The notes: generated by a model not told the origin, from the letters alone. Shown: positions 32,062 to 44,769, numbered from the stretch's first letter. The stretch: DNA of 64,000 bases from Pseudogymnoascus destructans (GCF_001641265.1 NW_020167556.1:1-64000); one strand, 5' to 3'. Numbers and translations are program-made.

Positions 32062-32160
32062 CTAAGACTCTATTCTTTGATTTGATACACTTTATCATAA
32101 GAAATAGGAAGGTATATTATTTAAAAACAGATTATAACCAGTGTAATCTCTGGTTTATTT

Positions 32161-32231
32161 TGCGGCTAGCCGAAGTCGAATCGACATAAAACGTTTGGAA
32201 GACGTCGGGTTTACCATTAACTTATAGCCGC
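32161..32231 (-). tRNA. trnG: tRNA-Gly (TCC), cox1/cox2 copy, unit B
   Basis: Same as 9-79. Here both neighbours are visible: cox1 on one side and cox2 on the other. Confidence 0.93.
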
Positions 32232-32369
32232 TTATACACATACTATATAAATAATATGTGTATTTATCAAAAGATAGCCATATAATATAATAAATTAACC
32301 TTTATTAACTTTTATCAATTACTAATATAAGATTAGCAAAAGATAATTAATATTTATATGTATTAATAA

Positions 32370-33125
32370 TTATTGATCTTCTAATCAAGATAAGAATTTT
32401 TCTATGCTAACTGATTCTATAACTATAGGCATAGAGCTATGTAAAATTCCACATATTTCTGAACATTGTCCGTAGAATGTACCTTCTCTATTTATAAGTA
32501 CAGATACTTGATTTAATCTACCTGGATATGCATCACATTTAATACCTAAAGCCGGGCAAGCAAAAGAATGTATAACATCAGCAGCTGTAACAATAAATCT
32601 AACATGTGTTAATTCTGGAAGTATAACTCTATTATCCACTTCTAACATTCTTAAACCTCCTTCAGCTAAGTCAGATTCTGGTACTAAATATGAATCGAAT
32701 TCTATAAAGTCCCCGTCATCTGTTAAAAAATCAGGGTACTGGTAACTTCAGTATCATTGGTGACCTTCTGCTAATACAGACATAGCTGGATCACTTACTT
32801 CATCCATTAAATATAATAATTTAAAAGAAGGGAAAGCTATAAGTATCAGTATTAAAGCAGGAGTAATAGTTCATATTAATTCTATTAATGTACCATGATT
32901 TAGGTATTTGTGTGATATAGGGGATTTTTCATGAATATAAGTTCTAATTACAGACAACATTATTCACCCTACAGCGAATAATACTATAACTAAATAAAAC
33001 ATAATATTATCATGTAATTCTACTAATCCTTCCATTTGTGGAGTAGCAGTATCTTGGAAGTATAAACCTCAAGGACTAGGTGCGTCACAATAATTAAAAA
33101 AGCTATTTTTAATATAATAAATCAT
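32370..33125 (-). CDS. cox2: Cytochrome c oxidase subunit 2, unit B copy
   Basis: Identical in reading to 218-973: 251 codons, CuA motif GQCSEICG. It shows the gene's real upstream neighbour, orf394, and its downstream neighbours trnG and cox1. Confidence 0.97.
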
Positions 33126-33259
33126 TTGTTCTTATTATCTTTTTTTGCTTGTATCCATAATATAATATTGTATAAGTATTAATAGTAAAAGTAATAGGTA
33201 TATAAAAGGAAAAACAGATTAGAATTAAATAAAAAGAAAAAAAAAAGTAAATATAAAAA

Positions 33260-34444
33260 TTAAGAAGCGTCACCCTTGGGTTCAGATTCTGAACCAGTCT
33301 TGACTATTTTGTTACCTTTGTCTGGAGAAGAATCTGACGAGTCCGAATCAAATTTTCTCTTGTTACTTACAAGATCATCTACAGAAGGAGCAGCAGTATC
33401 ACCTATAGGACTTTCATTTATAGGTGGAGTCCATGGTCTTCAATTCCCTCTTGAAAGAACATCGCTAGGAGCAGCAGACTCTTCTGCAGAAGCAGCAGAC
33501 TCTTCTGCAGGAGACTCTTCTGCAGGTGCAGCAATATCATCTACAGGAGCAGCAGACCTTGTTGCAGCAATATTCTCTAGCTTAGCAGTAATACTATCCA
33601 GAGAACGAGTAATATTTCTTGGAACATCTTCTGTAGCAGGAGTACCAGGAGGACCGATAGGACCTTTTGCAGACTGTGCATTTCCAGTTTCTAAATCTAT
33701 AAGAAGATCCGTCACTACATCAGGCAAATCATCCAATTCCTTCTTAAGTAATCTAGCATCATAATTCAAGTATTTACTACGTTTACTTGGATCATCCTCA
33801 GTTGCCTCTATATGATCAAATATTTCAGAATAATCCTTACAAAGAGCAGCCTTACTTTTAGCAAGGGCTTTATCGTAAACATCTACTTCTTCATCCTCAT
33901 AAGTCTCACGAACAATAGACGCAAGCTGAGCGTTTCACGCTAAGACTTCCTTCTCTAGTTCCCTTCTCGTACTTTCTTTCTCACTCTCAGTACTAGTATC
34001 AGGTTCAGAATCAGATTCAGAATACACATAGTCACTATCGTCTTCCGAGACTTGTTTCTCTTCCTCTCTCTCTTCCTTTTCCTCTTCCGCTGCTCTTCTG
34101 TTATTCTCAGTACTACTATCAGTATCACTATTACTATCAGTATTACTACCCACAGATTCGTTGTCTGTTGATCTTACTGAAAAGACACAGTCTAAAAATG
34201 TTTGTTTTAATTCACGTGTTTCAATTCCTAAGTAATCTACTATATCAAAATTACCCCATATGTTGTTAATTAATGTTATAATTAACCATACTATTATGTA
34301 TATAGTCTTAGTTGGTAGCATAGCGATTCTACAAAAATAAAACATCTGAATTCTTTGTATCATTAATAAAAAACTAGATTTGCAAATGTAAATTATTGTA
34401 ATAATCCATATTAAAAGTAATATATAAAAAAATAAAAATAACAT
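33260..34444 (-). CDS. orf394, hypothetical membrane-anchored acidic protein
   Basis: It has 394 codons in table 4 from ATG (34444) to TAA (33260), starting 1 nt after the nad4 stop. Two hydrophobic segments (residues about 2-21 and 46-61) precede a long, very acidic Ser/Glu-rich region (about 85-170: SDTDSSTE, AAEEEKEEREEEKQ, SESDSEPDTSTESEKES). A helical part with KALAKSKAALCKDY follows, a collagen-like GPIGPP at 261-266, AEES repeats near 305-325, and a tail with RPWTPPINESPIGD. Two TGA codons are read as Trp. No family recognised. The layout (anchor plus disordered low-complexity region) resembles orf410, which suggests a shared type. Nuclear-like composition in a mitochondrial gene is unusual. 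Confidence 0.65.
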
Positions 34445-34445
34445 A

Positions 34446-35923
34446 TTAGGGGCGAAAAAAGCTATATATTAATGTTGACACTGAATAATGTAATCCGTCT
34501 AAAATTGGAGCAGGATATATACCTAAGACTACTGTAAGAAGAACTAGACTAAATAGCATGAAAAATTCTCGTACATTTAAATCTACTAAACTATATTGGT
34601 TTTTTAAAGTTAAAAAGAAGGCTCCTCCAAAAGCTATTCTATTAAACATAAAAATAGTGTAAGCAGCTGAAAAGACAACAGAAGAACTAGCCATTACACC
34701 TAATAATGGTAATTTTTCAAATACACCATATAAAGACATAAATTCCCCAACAAAATTTAAAGTAAGAGGAACACCACAATTAGCTAAACATAATATAAAG
34801 AATAATATAGAAAATATAGGCATAATTTGAGCTATACCTCTATAAAATGGTATCAATCTTGTCCCAGATCTGTCATATAATACACCACCTACACATATAA
34901 ATAAACCACTAGATACAAAACCATGAGCTAAACCTAAAACTATACCTCCTTCTATACCTTGTATTGTATTACTAAACACACCTATTAAATATACTGCAGC
35001 ATGTGAAACAGAACTATAAGCAATTAGTTCTTTAATATCTATTGTTCTTAACGTACTAAAACTAGCATATATTATAGTGATTACCCTATAAGATATACTA
35101 TATATGTATAATCTAAAGAAGCTTTAGGTAATAAAGGTAATATAAGTCTAAATATACCATATAAACTTAATTTTAACACAATACCTGCTAATAGGATACT
35201 ACCACCTAAAGGTGATTCAACGTGAGCTTTTAATAACCATGTGTTTAAAAAAATAGTAGGAGTTTTAATAGCAAATGCTATAAATATACCATAAAATAAG
35301 AATAATTGTGTAGAGTAATTAAAATTAGTTTTATATAAAGCATCAAAATCTGTTGTTCCCATTATAGATGACATCGTAAGTATCGATAATAATAAGAATA
35401 ATGACCCAAATAATGTATATAAAAATAAATAAAAACTTGCTCTTACTTTATTACTTGATCCAAATAAACCAATTAATAAAAATAAAGGGGGCAATATACT
35501 TTCAAAAAACACATAAAATAATAATATATCTAATACTAAAAATACAGCTAATAATAAGCTTTCTAATAGTAATATAATAATAACATAAGATCTTATATTT
35601 TCTTTTATAGATTTCCAGTTAGAAAGTAGTGCTATAGGTACTATAATAGTAGTCAATAGCACAAAATATATAGATAGCCCATCAACACCTAAATAAAAAT
35701 CATATGAACTAACTTCATGATACTCTTGTACAAATTGAAATTGATTAACACTAAAATCAAAAAGTATGAATATTAAGAATGAACATAATAAATTAACAAT
35801 GGATGTTATTAAACCTGTTGTTTTTATACGTTTATTATTTAAGGCAGAGGTATCATAAGACATGCAAGTGGATATTATAAATATACCTATTAAAGGTATT
35901 ACTAATAAAAGAGATAATAACAT
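34446..35923 (-). CDS. nad4: NADH dehydrogenase subunit 4 (best copy, one missing base)
   Basis: Antiporter-like proton-pumping subunit of complex I. It runs from ATG (35923) to TAA (34446), 492 codons once one C is restored at about 35085, where unit A has CCCC and this unit CCC. Motifs: LLFYVFFESILPPLFLLIGLFG with the essential membrane Glu, NTWLLKAHVESPLGGSILLAG, KELIAYSSVHM and LAHGFVSSGLF. The stop is followed after 1 nt by the ATG of orf394. Confidence 0.95.
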
Positions 35924-36005
35924 ATACTAGACAAAATTAAATAAAGCAGACAGAAAAGATGAAATATACCCTACCCGAATATATCTAATACAAAAAAAAA
36001 CAAAT

Positions 36006-36425
36006 TTAAACTTTTGCAGGCTTACCTACTATTTTATTAATTTTAATGTAATTACTATGTAAAGTGTAAGTTTGTCTACTTTCTATTTTTAAGGCATTTT
36101 TACCTAATTCGAACGCAAAACCTAGCGTTAAGGCTAAAAAGAATACAAGCATTATAGTTAAACCATATACACCGTTAGCATATGCACTAACTACATAAGG
36201 ATAAACTAAAAGTATTTCTAAATCAAATAATAAAAACAAAAGGGCAAATATAAAAAAAGAAATACTAAATTGTGTTCTATTTTGTCCTAAAAAAGAATGA
36301 AAACCACATTCAAATGCACTATCCTTTTCATCGTAAGGATTATGAGGAGCGAATATTAAATTTACAGCTAATAAAATGATAGCTAATAATGGTATAAATA
36401 CAAAAAAAAAAGTAATACTAGACAT
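36006..36425 (-). CDS. nad3: NADH dehydrogenase subunit 3 (intact copy)
   Basis: Membrane subunit of complex I whose loop between helices 1 and 2 reaches the quinone site. It has 139 codons from ATG (36425) to the stop at 36006. The loop has NPYDEKDSAFECGF with the redox-switch Cys. Two further helices include LFDLEILLVYP with the conserved acidic pair. The family is usually near 115-140 residues; the C-terminal tail here is on the long side. ATG overlaps the nad2 stop by one base. Confidence 0.97.
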   Translation of the reverse strand: MSSITFFFVFIPLLAIILLAVNLIFAPHNPYDEKDSAFECGFHSFLGQNRTQFSISFFIFALLFLLFDLEILLVYPYVVSAYANGVYGLTIMLVFFLALTLGFAFELGKNALKIESRQTYTLHSNYIKINKIVGKPAKV

Positions 36426-38105
36426 TATGAGTTAAATAATATTAAAGCTAATATATTTGACATACTTAATGATTCTTGAGGCATAAAAATAAATAATAAG
36501 ATTATTAAAGTTAAAATACTTATTGTTATAGTTAAATGGCTTGATAGTATTATGCTATCATATTTAAAGCTTAATTTTTGAACTATTCCATTCTTTTTGG
36601 TTATAGTCGCATACATGTCAACATCTGAAATATAAGGATTTACTTTATATTCAGGTTTATCGAAGAAAATCTCTTTTACAATGTTTAGATAATATACTGC
36701 ACTTATTACACTAGTTAATATTGCAACAAGTGTTATGAAAACATATCCACTATCTAAAGCTGCGCTTAATACCATCTGTTTTGCAAAAAATCCTATAAGA
36801 GGAGGTATACCTGCAAAAGAAAATAAAGTAATAGCTAAACTTAAAGCTAACATAGGATTTATATAAAAGAAACCTTTCATTTGACTAATTAATTGTATAG
36901 GTGAGTTATTCTTATCTAATAAAAAACTATATTTTTTATTCTCATTACTATAGCAATACAATGAATATCCTATTGCTAATAACAACATGAATGCATTTAA
37001 ATTACTTAAAGAGTATTGCATTAAATAAAAAATGAAAGCTTGAATTGACTCTATGCTGTTAATACTTAAAGCTAATAATATAAATCCTACATGACTTATA
37101 GTACTATAGGCAAACAATCTTTTTATTCTAAATTGTGTTAAACCTAATACTGAACCTATTATTAATGATAGTAAAGAACTGACTAATAAGCTAGTAGTTC
37201 AGCTAAAATTATTTATAAATAAGGAATTACTAGTATAGTGCACTAATTCTAAAAAGAATATAAATATAGATATTTTTGCTATTATAGCAATAAATGTAGT
37301 AACTACAGTAGGCACAGCATCATAAACATCAGGTGATCAAAAATGAAAAGGTGCAGCACTTATTTTAAATAAAAATCCTACACATAATATAAGTAAAGAC
37401 ATATTTATATAATCAGGTTTATATCAAGATTGAGTATTATTGCTTATATCACAACCTAAATCGCTTATACTAGCAATAACATATATACCATCAAGACTAG
37501 TAGTACCAGAGTTAGCATATAAAAGGGCCGAACCTAATAATATAAAACAAGAAGCTAATCCACCTAATAAAAAATAAGTAAGACCTCCACTAGTTGCTTG
37601 TTCAGAATTTCTATATATAGTACTTAATAAATATAACCCATAACTTTGTAACTCTATACTTAAAAAAATAGACACTAAATCACTTGTTGAAACTAAAAAA
37701 CAGCACCTGTTATAATAAACAATATAATTAAAGGGTATTCAATTATTTTAAATTGTTCTCCCATTTTATTTAAAATTTTAGATTTAAAGTTAATTGTATT
37801 ATAAGATAATAACTTAGAAGAGTTTTAAAAAAGACTTTTCTAGGATAAAAACTTGTTAATTGTAATATAGCAGCACTAACTAAAAAGATAAATAACTGAA
37901 ATGTATGAGTTATGCTTGTAGCACTAAATAAACCCCCGTATAAACCTATCCCCGTATCTAAGTTTGTTAAATATAAACTATCTAAAGTAAGATAACTAGA
38001 TAATAATAAAATTATTATAGTTATTCTGCTATATAGAATAGATTTGTCTCGTCTCAATGAAACGGCATTCGACATTAATAATGAAATAAGTGAAAGAATT
38101 AACAT
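36425..38105 (-). CDS. nad2: NADH dehydrogenase subunit 2 (best copy, two missing bases)
   Basis: Antiporter-like subunit of complex I. It runs from ATG (38105) to TAA (36425-36427). The sequence lacks one T at about 37700 and one at about 37823 (unit A has the longer run at the second). With both, the frame is 560 codons. Motifs: SDLVSIFLSIELQSYGLYLL, GLTYFLLGGLASCFILLG, MFAYSTISHVGFILLAL and FSFAGIPPLIGFFAK. It starts 2 nt after trnM and its stop overlaps nad3 (TAATG), the standard nad2-nad3 pair. Confidence 0.94.
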
Positions 38106-38107
38106 GA

Positions 38108-38179
38108 GCCGGGAGAGAAATTTGAATTCTCATTATTAATGCATGAAATTAATGTTCTAACCAATTAAACTATCCTGGC
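38108..38179 (-). tRNA. trnM: tRNA-Met (CAT), unit B
   Basis: Same as 5948-6019, anticodon loop TTCATGC. Confidence 0.88.
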
Positions 38180-38211
38180 TGACTTATATCTTATCTTTTT
38201 TTAATTTAAAG

Positions 38212-38285
38212 GGTCAGTACCCTGACTTGAACAGGGAACATACTGTGCCACATACAGTCGTTCTACCGATTGAACTATACCCACC
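38212..38285 (-). tRNA. trnH: tRNA-His (GTG), unit B
   Basis: Better copy of 6052-6126; D stem GTTC/GAAC is regular here. Confidence 0.9.
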
Positions 38286-38303
38286 TTTATCTTTTAGGTT
38301 TTA

Positions 38304-38376
38304 TTATGCTGAAGTGATTCGAACACCCAATAATAAGCATCAAAAACCTATGACTTGCCTATTAGTCTACAGCATA
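38304..38376 (-). tRNA. trnQ: tRNA-Gln (TTG), unit B
   Basis: Same as 6145-6217. Confidence 0.9.
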
Positions 38377-38452
38377 GATATATAAATTTGGAGTATACTT
38401 ATATATCTATGCTTTATTTTACTCCAAATATATATACTATACATAGTTTATA

Positions 38453-38532
38453 AGGTAAACCCGACTTGAACGGGTAAGATAAGAAAATCAAATAGTCCTA
38501 AGCTATTCATGTCTACCAATTCCATCACTACC
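38453..38532 (-). tRNA. trnL: tRNA-Leu (TAG), unit B
   Basis: Same as 6295-6374, class II. Confidence 0.88.
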
Positions 38533-38565
38533 TTTGTTAATTTAAATACACCTATATAGGAAATA

Positions 38566-38638
38566 TGCTCGAGATAAGAGTTGAACTTACAACCTAGATC
38601 GCTTCAAGACCTCGCCCTACCAATTGAGCTTCTCGAGC
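38566..38638 (-). tRNA. trnF: tRNA-Phe (GAA), unit B
   Basis: Better copy of 6408-6481, without the extra C. Confidence 0.92.
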
Positions 38639-38657
38639 TAAAATTTAGATTTAATTA

Positions 38658-38729
38658 TGGAGACATCAGGATTCGAACCTGAGATAACGACTTGCAAAGT
38701 CGCAGTTTTACCAATTAAACTATGTCCCC
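38658..38729 (-). tRNA. trnA: tRNA-Ala (TGC), unit B
   Basis: Better copy of 6501-6573; anticodon stem CGACT/AGTCG. Confidence 0.92.
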
Positions 38730-38813
38730 TATATAGATAGTTTAAAATATAAACCTCTAAATATATTATATATAAATATTATATAAACCAAATAATATAT
38801 TTAGTTAAATACT

Positions 38814-38894
38814 ATCCGAAAAACGACTTGAACGTTCACGATATTATATCAGTAAAGCTTAAGTTTACCCTGTCTACCAATTCCAGCACTCGGA
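38814..38894 (-). tRNA. trnL: tRNA-Leu (TAA), unit B
   Basis: Better copy of 6658-6737, class II, loop CTTAAGC. Confidence 0.9.
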
Positions 38895-38905
38895 CTATAT
38901 AATAT

Positions 38906-38978
38906 TAAGGCCAAAGTGACTTGAACACTCATCTAAACCGTCATGAGCAGCTTGCTTTACCAATTAAGCTATAACCTT
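38906..38978 (-). tRNA. trnM: tRNA-Met (CAT), second type, unit B
   Basis: Better copy of 6750-6822; acceptor AAGGTTA/TGGCCTT complete, discriminator A. Confidence 0.88.
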
Positions 38979-39106
38979 TAAATACCGGTCTAAACCATAT
39001 ATACCATGTATACATCTACTAATATATATATATCTTATGCACTATAACATTTATAATATAAGATTGTAACATTTGCATAATATTAAATAAAAATGATATT
39101 ATTCAT

Positions 39107-39179
39107 TGACCTTAGAGGGACTCGAACCCTCGAATATGACAGTGAAAGTATCAAGTCTTAACCCCTCGACTATAAGGCC
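39107..39179 (-). tRNA. trnE: tRNA-Glu (TTC), unit B
   Basis: Same as 6949-7021. Confidence 0.92.
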
Positions 39180-39474
39180 TTTTATGACTTAAATAATCAA
39201 TTTAATACATAAAAACCGAAAGTATATACATTTTATACTCATTACCTATTATCGGTATAAGGTATATATGTTAATAGAAATACTAAAAAAACTTTTTTTT
39301 TGTTAAACCAAGCCCAGTGCAAGTATCGCACTTGCTTCAGCTGGTTACAAAACAGCTACATTACTTTTATGCTAACCAGGCTTATTAATTGGCCTTATAA
39401 AAATTTTAGGATTTTTTTTTATATCTTAAAAAAAAAACAATAGAGATAATATAATGTAAGATATATATAATAAT

Positions 39475-42400
39475 CAGTTATTTATAAAATTAGTACTTTA
39501 TGCCTAAAAACATTTAAATTCTTTCAGCTAAAGCCTATTAATCACATATTTAATAAAATATGGAAATCGTAGTGTTAAACTACCTATATTTAAGAATATC
39601 TTAAAGTAAGTTTCGCGCCTAGATGCATTCAGCACTTATCTTTAACTAACGTAGCGTTCCTGCCGTGCCTATGCTATATATTTACTTAAGTGAAAGTAAC
39701 ATCCCTGTATAAACTTAATTATACTTTTATTAATATTGGGCACATAAACAACAGGTAAACCATAGGTTAATATACCCAGCTCCTTTCGTACGAGGGGGCT
39801 ATCCTTATTTTATTCTAATTTCCTCTAGAAGATAGAAACCATACTGTCTCACGACGTATTTAACCCAGCTCGTGTAACTTATTAATCGACGAACAGTCGA
39901 ACCCTTCATGATTACTGCATTCATGTGGATAAGTTAAGCCGACATCGAGGTGCCAAACTGCGCACTCAATTTGTACTTCCTGGCGCAATTAGCCTGTTCA
40001 AAATTTGTTATCATAAAGGTTATTTATCCTTTATTTCCATCTTTCACAAGATGGTTCAGACTATTTCTTCATTTCTTTTTATATAGTAAATGCAACGCGA
40101 GAATTATGAAGAATAATTTAAAAGGATAATAATACTATTTAGTAATTATTTACTGCTTATTCAACCTTTAAGACCAAAAGCTCCACTACGTGTTTTTGTA
40201 TTTACTACAGTATATTGCACATTAGATTTAGCATGACCTCTTAACATTACTGATGATAATTTTCTATAAGAAGAATCCAAATTTTTAATGCTACCTTTTC
40301 ATTTTACCTTAAATACAGATCTAGAGGCAGTAGAACGTTTACTTAATCTACCTTTAGCTTCTAATCTTACACCCGACATATCCTTATTTTTCAAAGAATC
40401 AAATACAATATCTAACGGATTATAAGTGTTAATATAATTTTCATTATAAGCTGTTAAAGGTGTTTTATCTTTATCACCTGACATAAACGTTGAAGAAGGT
40501 AATATATCTAGTAATAATTGATCTAACGTATCCTTATCTGTGTTATATTTATTTATATTAGAATTAATATGTAAATTTTTAAGGTGATCTAGGCAAAAGT
40601 TATCTACTTTTACACTATTTTCTTTTATCTTATTAACTCTAGGTAATTTAACTAAATATAAGGAAGATTTTAAGACATTTAATAGATTATTTTTTCTATT
40701 TTTCAATTTTGTAGATATTACTTCTGTAAAATGTCACTATTGAAATACAAAGTTTTTAAATTTACTATATTAAATTCTACTTCTTACTGTAAAGTTTACC
40801 TATTATTCCTTTTAATTTTAATATAAACTCATCCTCAAATTTAGATTTATTTAAGTTAAGTAAAAGTTTACATGTAGCAATCTCTTTAATTTCTTTACTT
40901 AAAAAATTTTTTCTTAAGGACTCTGTATATAATTGGTCAATTTTTTATGAGCTATTTTATCATTTTTACTTAAAATTATCATTTCATTTATAATATCTAA
41001 ATATGATACCATATAAGGGTCTACTTTTAAGTCTAGATTTGACTTTAAATTAGACTTTAACTCCTCTAAATAATCTACAAGAGAAGCTTCTTTTTTATAT
41101 ACATTTATATCATGTAATAGATTTATTAAAGATGGATTTATATCAAGATTTTAAGTATAGAGGTAAATAAGCTTTTATTAAATTTTTCATTTTAAAGTTA
41201 AATAAATTTTTTCTGCATTATATGTATATAAGGTTACTGTTACTTTAGAACTTGTGTGTTTTAATTCTGCTTTACTTATCAATATCTTATTTAGAGATAG
41301 TCTTCTAAATCTTATAGCTATTTTACTACTTTTTAATGTTTTATTATTAAAATAAAAATTAAAATAACTTTTAAACTAACTGACTTAAAGTTTTATCTGC
41401 AATAGATAAATTTTTTATATAACTTTGGTTATAAGCATACACAGAATTAAATCATTCTTTAGTCGCAGCAGGAAAAACACGAGTAGGACCTATAGTGTTA
41501 GAAATAACATCTAAAGGTATTATTTTATGTTTAAAATTTATTTTTTGTTAAATATAAGGGGTTTCAATATTTCAGTTTTTTGGTTATTATTTTTTCATGG
41601 TTTTTTAATTATTTATACCAACATAATACAGTGGTAATAAGCTTTACTTTAATCTAAAAACTTTAAAGAAACTAAACTAAAGTAAAGACTATTTCATTAA
41701 TAAATTAATATTAACTAAGGTTAAGCAATATAAAATAATATTGCAATTATATAACTATATATTAAGAAAGTTGGGCATTATTAGAAAGATTATTGTTAGC
41801 ATAACTCACTTTCTAGTCGTTGAACGGTTTTACTTTTAACACCTTTTTAAGGTAATTATGCTAAAGTAAAGTTCGCTTCAAGTATACTAAGTCCTCAGAA
41901 GTATTCTTGAAATTAACCCAATAAATTGCCAATGAGTTTAAGTCTAATTAACCAATATTAAATATTAGTAGACTTAAACATTGGAGGACTAACATCCCTA
42001 GCGTAGCTTTTTCATAAATCCAAGACCTTTCCTTTCTGCATCTTGTGATCATATGCCCCGCTTACGCGACTGATAGACGTGTAAGTCAAACAGTAAAGCA
42101 AGATTAAGCCATTAAACTTGACAAGTAATAAACATAATTATCATATTAGCAATTTGTAGTTTGGTTTCACCAAATACACCTAATAAAAAAATTAAAAAAC
42201 ATTGGAAAGATATCTACTTCAATGTTTTAATTACATCTATTTTCCATATAGATAAAATCTTACTAGGATAAAAAAATATTTCTAACTTAATAGATAAATA
42301 GCTGGATTAGTTATAGCATAAGCTACACCAAATAACAAACTAAAAATAAATACATTAAATATATAATGTATTGTTAGTCATGAAAACTTATTTCCAAATA

Positions 42401-44600
42401 GTATACTTAGAAGTAAGTCATGTCAATTTTACAAAATTAACTTTGGATACACCCAGGTACTTTTTATGGGATCTGTGCCCCGCATAAACTGCCTCCTAGC
42501 CATTGTTTCCCTAACATAGTAGGGGTAATTTCCTATCTTTAGATAAGAAAATAGAATAAATCTATCAATATGACGAATAAAATAAAGGTCTTCCAATAAT
42601 ATCTAACCAATTACCTTATATTACTAAAATTAATTAAATCACATTCAATAACTAGCAACAGTAAAGCTGCATAGGGTCTTCTCGTCTAACTAGAGGTAAA
42701 CTGTATCTGCACAGTTATTCCAATTTCACTGAGCCAATCATTGAGACAGCTGTTGTATCGTTAAATCATTCATGCAAGACCGCATTTAACGGCCAGGGTA
42801 TTCCGCTACCTTAGGACCCTCAAAATAAGGCCGCCATTGATCGGGGTTTCCTTCAAAGTCAAGCTTATATTAGTCAACTTAATAAATCCGTTAACCAGCC
42901 GACATCGGGCAGAAATCACACTCAATACTTTGATTTATTATCTTACTGCAGAGTGCTTTGTTTTAATTAAACAGTCGTACAACACTATTCCATGCTTCCT
43001 ATTCTTTACCTGATATTAATCAGGAGGAATGGCTCTCCTTATCCCTAAGTTACGGTAGTTAGTTTGCCGAGTTCCTTAATGATTGTTCACTCAAACGCCT
43101 TCGTATACTCTACTTGCTTACTTGGGGTAGACTCTAGGTACGGTTATTATGTCGCCTTAATAATAAATATTTTTAAGATATTTACTATTTAAGGTTTTTA
43201 CTGTTTTTCCAGAACCTTCTTCACTTAAGAAAAAGATAATAAGACGAAACATCTTAATCTCTTTTTCTTATAAAAGGTTGTTACTTTGTAGACAAGATTT
43301 TCTCATCGTTTAATCCTTTAGGTTTATAAACTTAGAGGCCGTTACTTTAAAAAATCCATAAGCTTTAGGCGAGGGGGATATACCCCCTTTTCGTTACTCA
43401 TGTCAGCATTGTCACTTGGGTCATTTATTCCTAAATCTTTTTAAGAAATAGTCTAAAATTTACCCAACGTTCCGCTACCCCATATTATATAATATTATGT
43501 TTTAATATGGACAAGGTGTCGGTATATTATTTAGATCCGTTAAATTTTCGGTGCCACTATCAATGTAAATAGTAAACTATTTACTGAACCAGTGCTCTGT
43601 TACGAGGTCTTCAAAAAATGGCCGCTTCTAAGCCTATTTCCTAGTCGTATTTGATAGAAACTTCCTTAATTTCACTTAATATTAATTTTGGAACCTTAAC
43701 TCTTGTTCTGGGCTGTTTCCCTTTAGACATACAACCTTAGCGTACTATGTCTGATTATTTAATATTCATCATTGCCCTTCCGAGTGCGAATACTCACCGA
43801 TAAAATCTTCACGATCCCCCGATATGTACAAAAATAATAAATAACACAAATAAATATGTTATCTATTAAAGTTGCCTGAGATCACAGTTCTGTACCTGCT
43901 ATGATGTAACTTAAATTACCTACTTCTATAGGTTTCGCAGAAAACCAGCTATCCTGGTCAGTTTTGTCTTTCACTAACTTACCACAGTTCATCGGATATC
44001 TATACAACGATAACCCGTTCGGGCTTTTATAACCCTGACTATGGTAAGATCACCAGGCTTCGGGTCTAATTTTAGATACTAATTCATTATTTCATAATTG
44101 GTTTATCTAGGCATTGCTGCTCGCATCTAACATTAACTTACTGACCCATTATGCAAAAGGTACGCTCTCACTATGTATTTAAACTTTGCTTGAGCTGCTT
44201 ATAAAACTACTAATTCAAACCTTTCCTTCACAGAACTATACGCTGTCGCTTATATATTATATTTAGCCTTAGAGGAAGGTTCCCCTTAACATTCAAACAG
44301 GTTTATAGCCCGTTCTACTTATTTAAAGTATTAATAGAGATTTAGTTATCCTTTATCTCCTTTTAATACTCTAGGCTCTTCTACTTTAATTCACACTAAT
44401 TGTAGAATCTCGTTTGATTTCTTTTCCTAAAGCTACTAAGATGTTTCAATTCACTTCGTTTATTACTGAATTTATCTAAGAGTTCATGTGTTAAGTATTT
44501 TTACACAATTTAAAATATTACTCTCTTTAATATATAGCAAGGTATTCCTAATAGTTTCTTTATATACTTGCTTATACTACAATTTATAGTATATAAACAT
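39475..44600 (-). rRNA. rnl: Large subunit ribosomal RNA, unit B copy
   Basis: Collinear with 7320-12440, with the group I intron at about 40003-41997. It restores several bases missing in unit A, for example the G in GACTCTAGGTACGG near 43137. Ends estimated. Confidence 0.9.
40146..41598 (-). pseudogene. rps3: rps3, unit B copy (indels)
   Basis: Same gene as 48501-49958. Open over the C-terminal third (40299-40706), then broken by short indels (for example near 40730, 40940 and 41150) that unit C lacks. Confidence 0.88.
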
Positions 44601-44667
44601 TAAATCTATATCCATTAATTATATTACTAATACCAATTTAGTACATGTAGTACTAAATTACGTATTT

Positions 44668-44740
44668 TCGGGTTATTATGGTTCGAACATAACAATTCCT
44701 CAACCCAAATGAGACGCCTAACCAACCTGGCTCTAACCCG
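44668..44740 (-). tRNA. trnP: tRNA-Pro (TGG), unit B
   Basis: Complete copy of 12512-12583. Confidence 0.92.
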
Positions 44741-44769
44741 TTTATAATAATGTATTATTGCTAATAATA

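Larger units (their letters stand above)
1..32152. other. Unit A: one complete mitochondrial circle, linearised
   Basis: Every gene of the set occurs once here, and the sequence starting at 32153 repeats the sequence starting at 1. The linearisation point is the left edge of an 83-bp repeat carrying trnG. Single-base length differences from units B and C concentrate in about 2-9 kb, so reading frames there are mostly broken by error rather than biology. The cox1 to nad5 segment (about 23.5-32.1 kb) is seen only in this unit. Confidence 0.93.
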
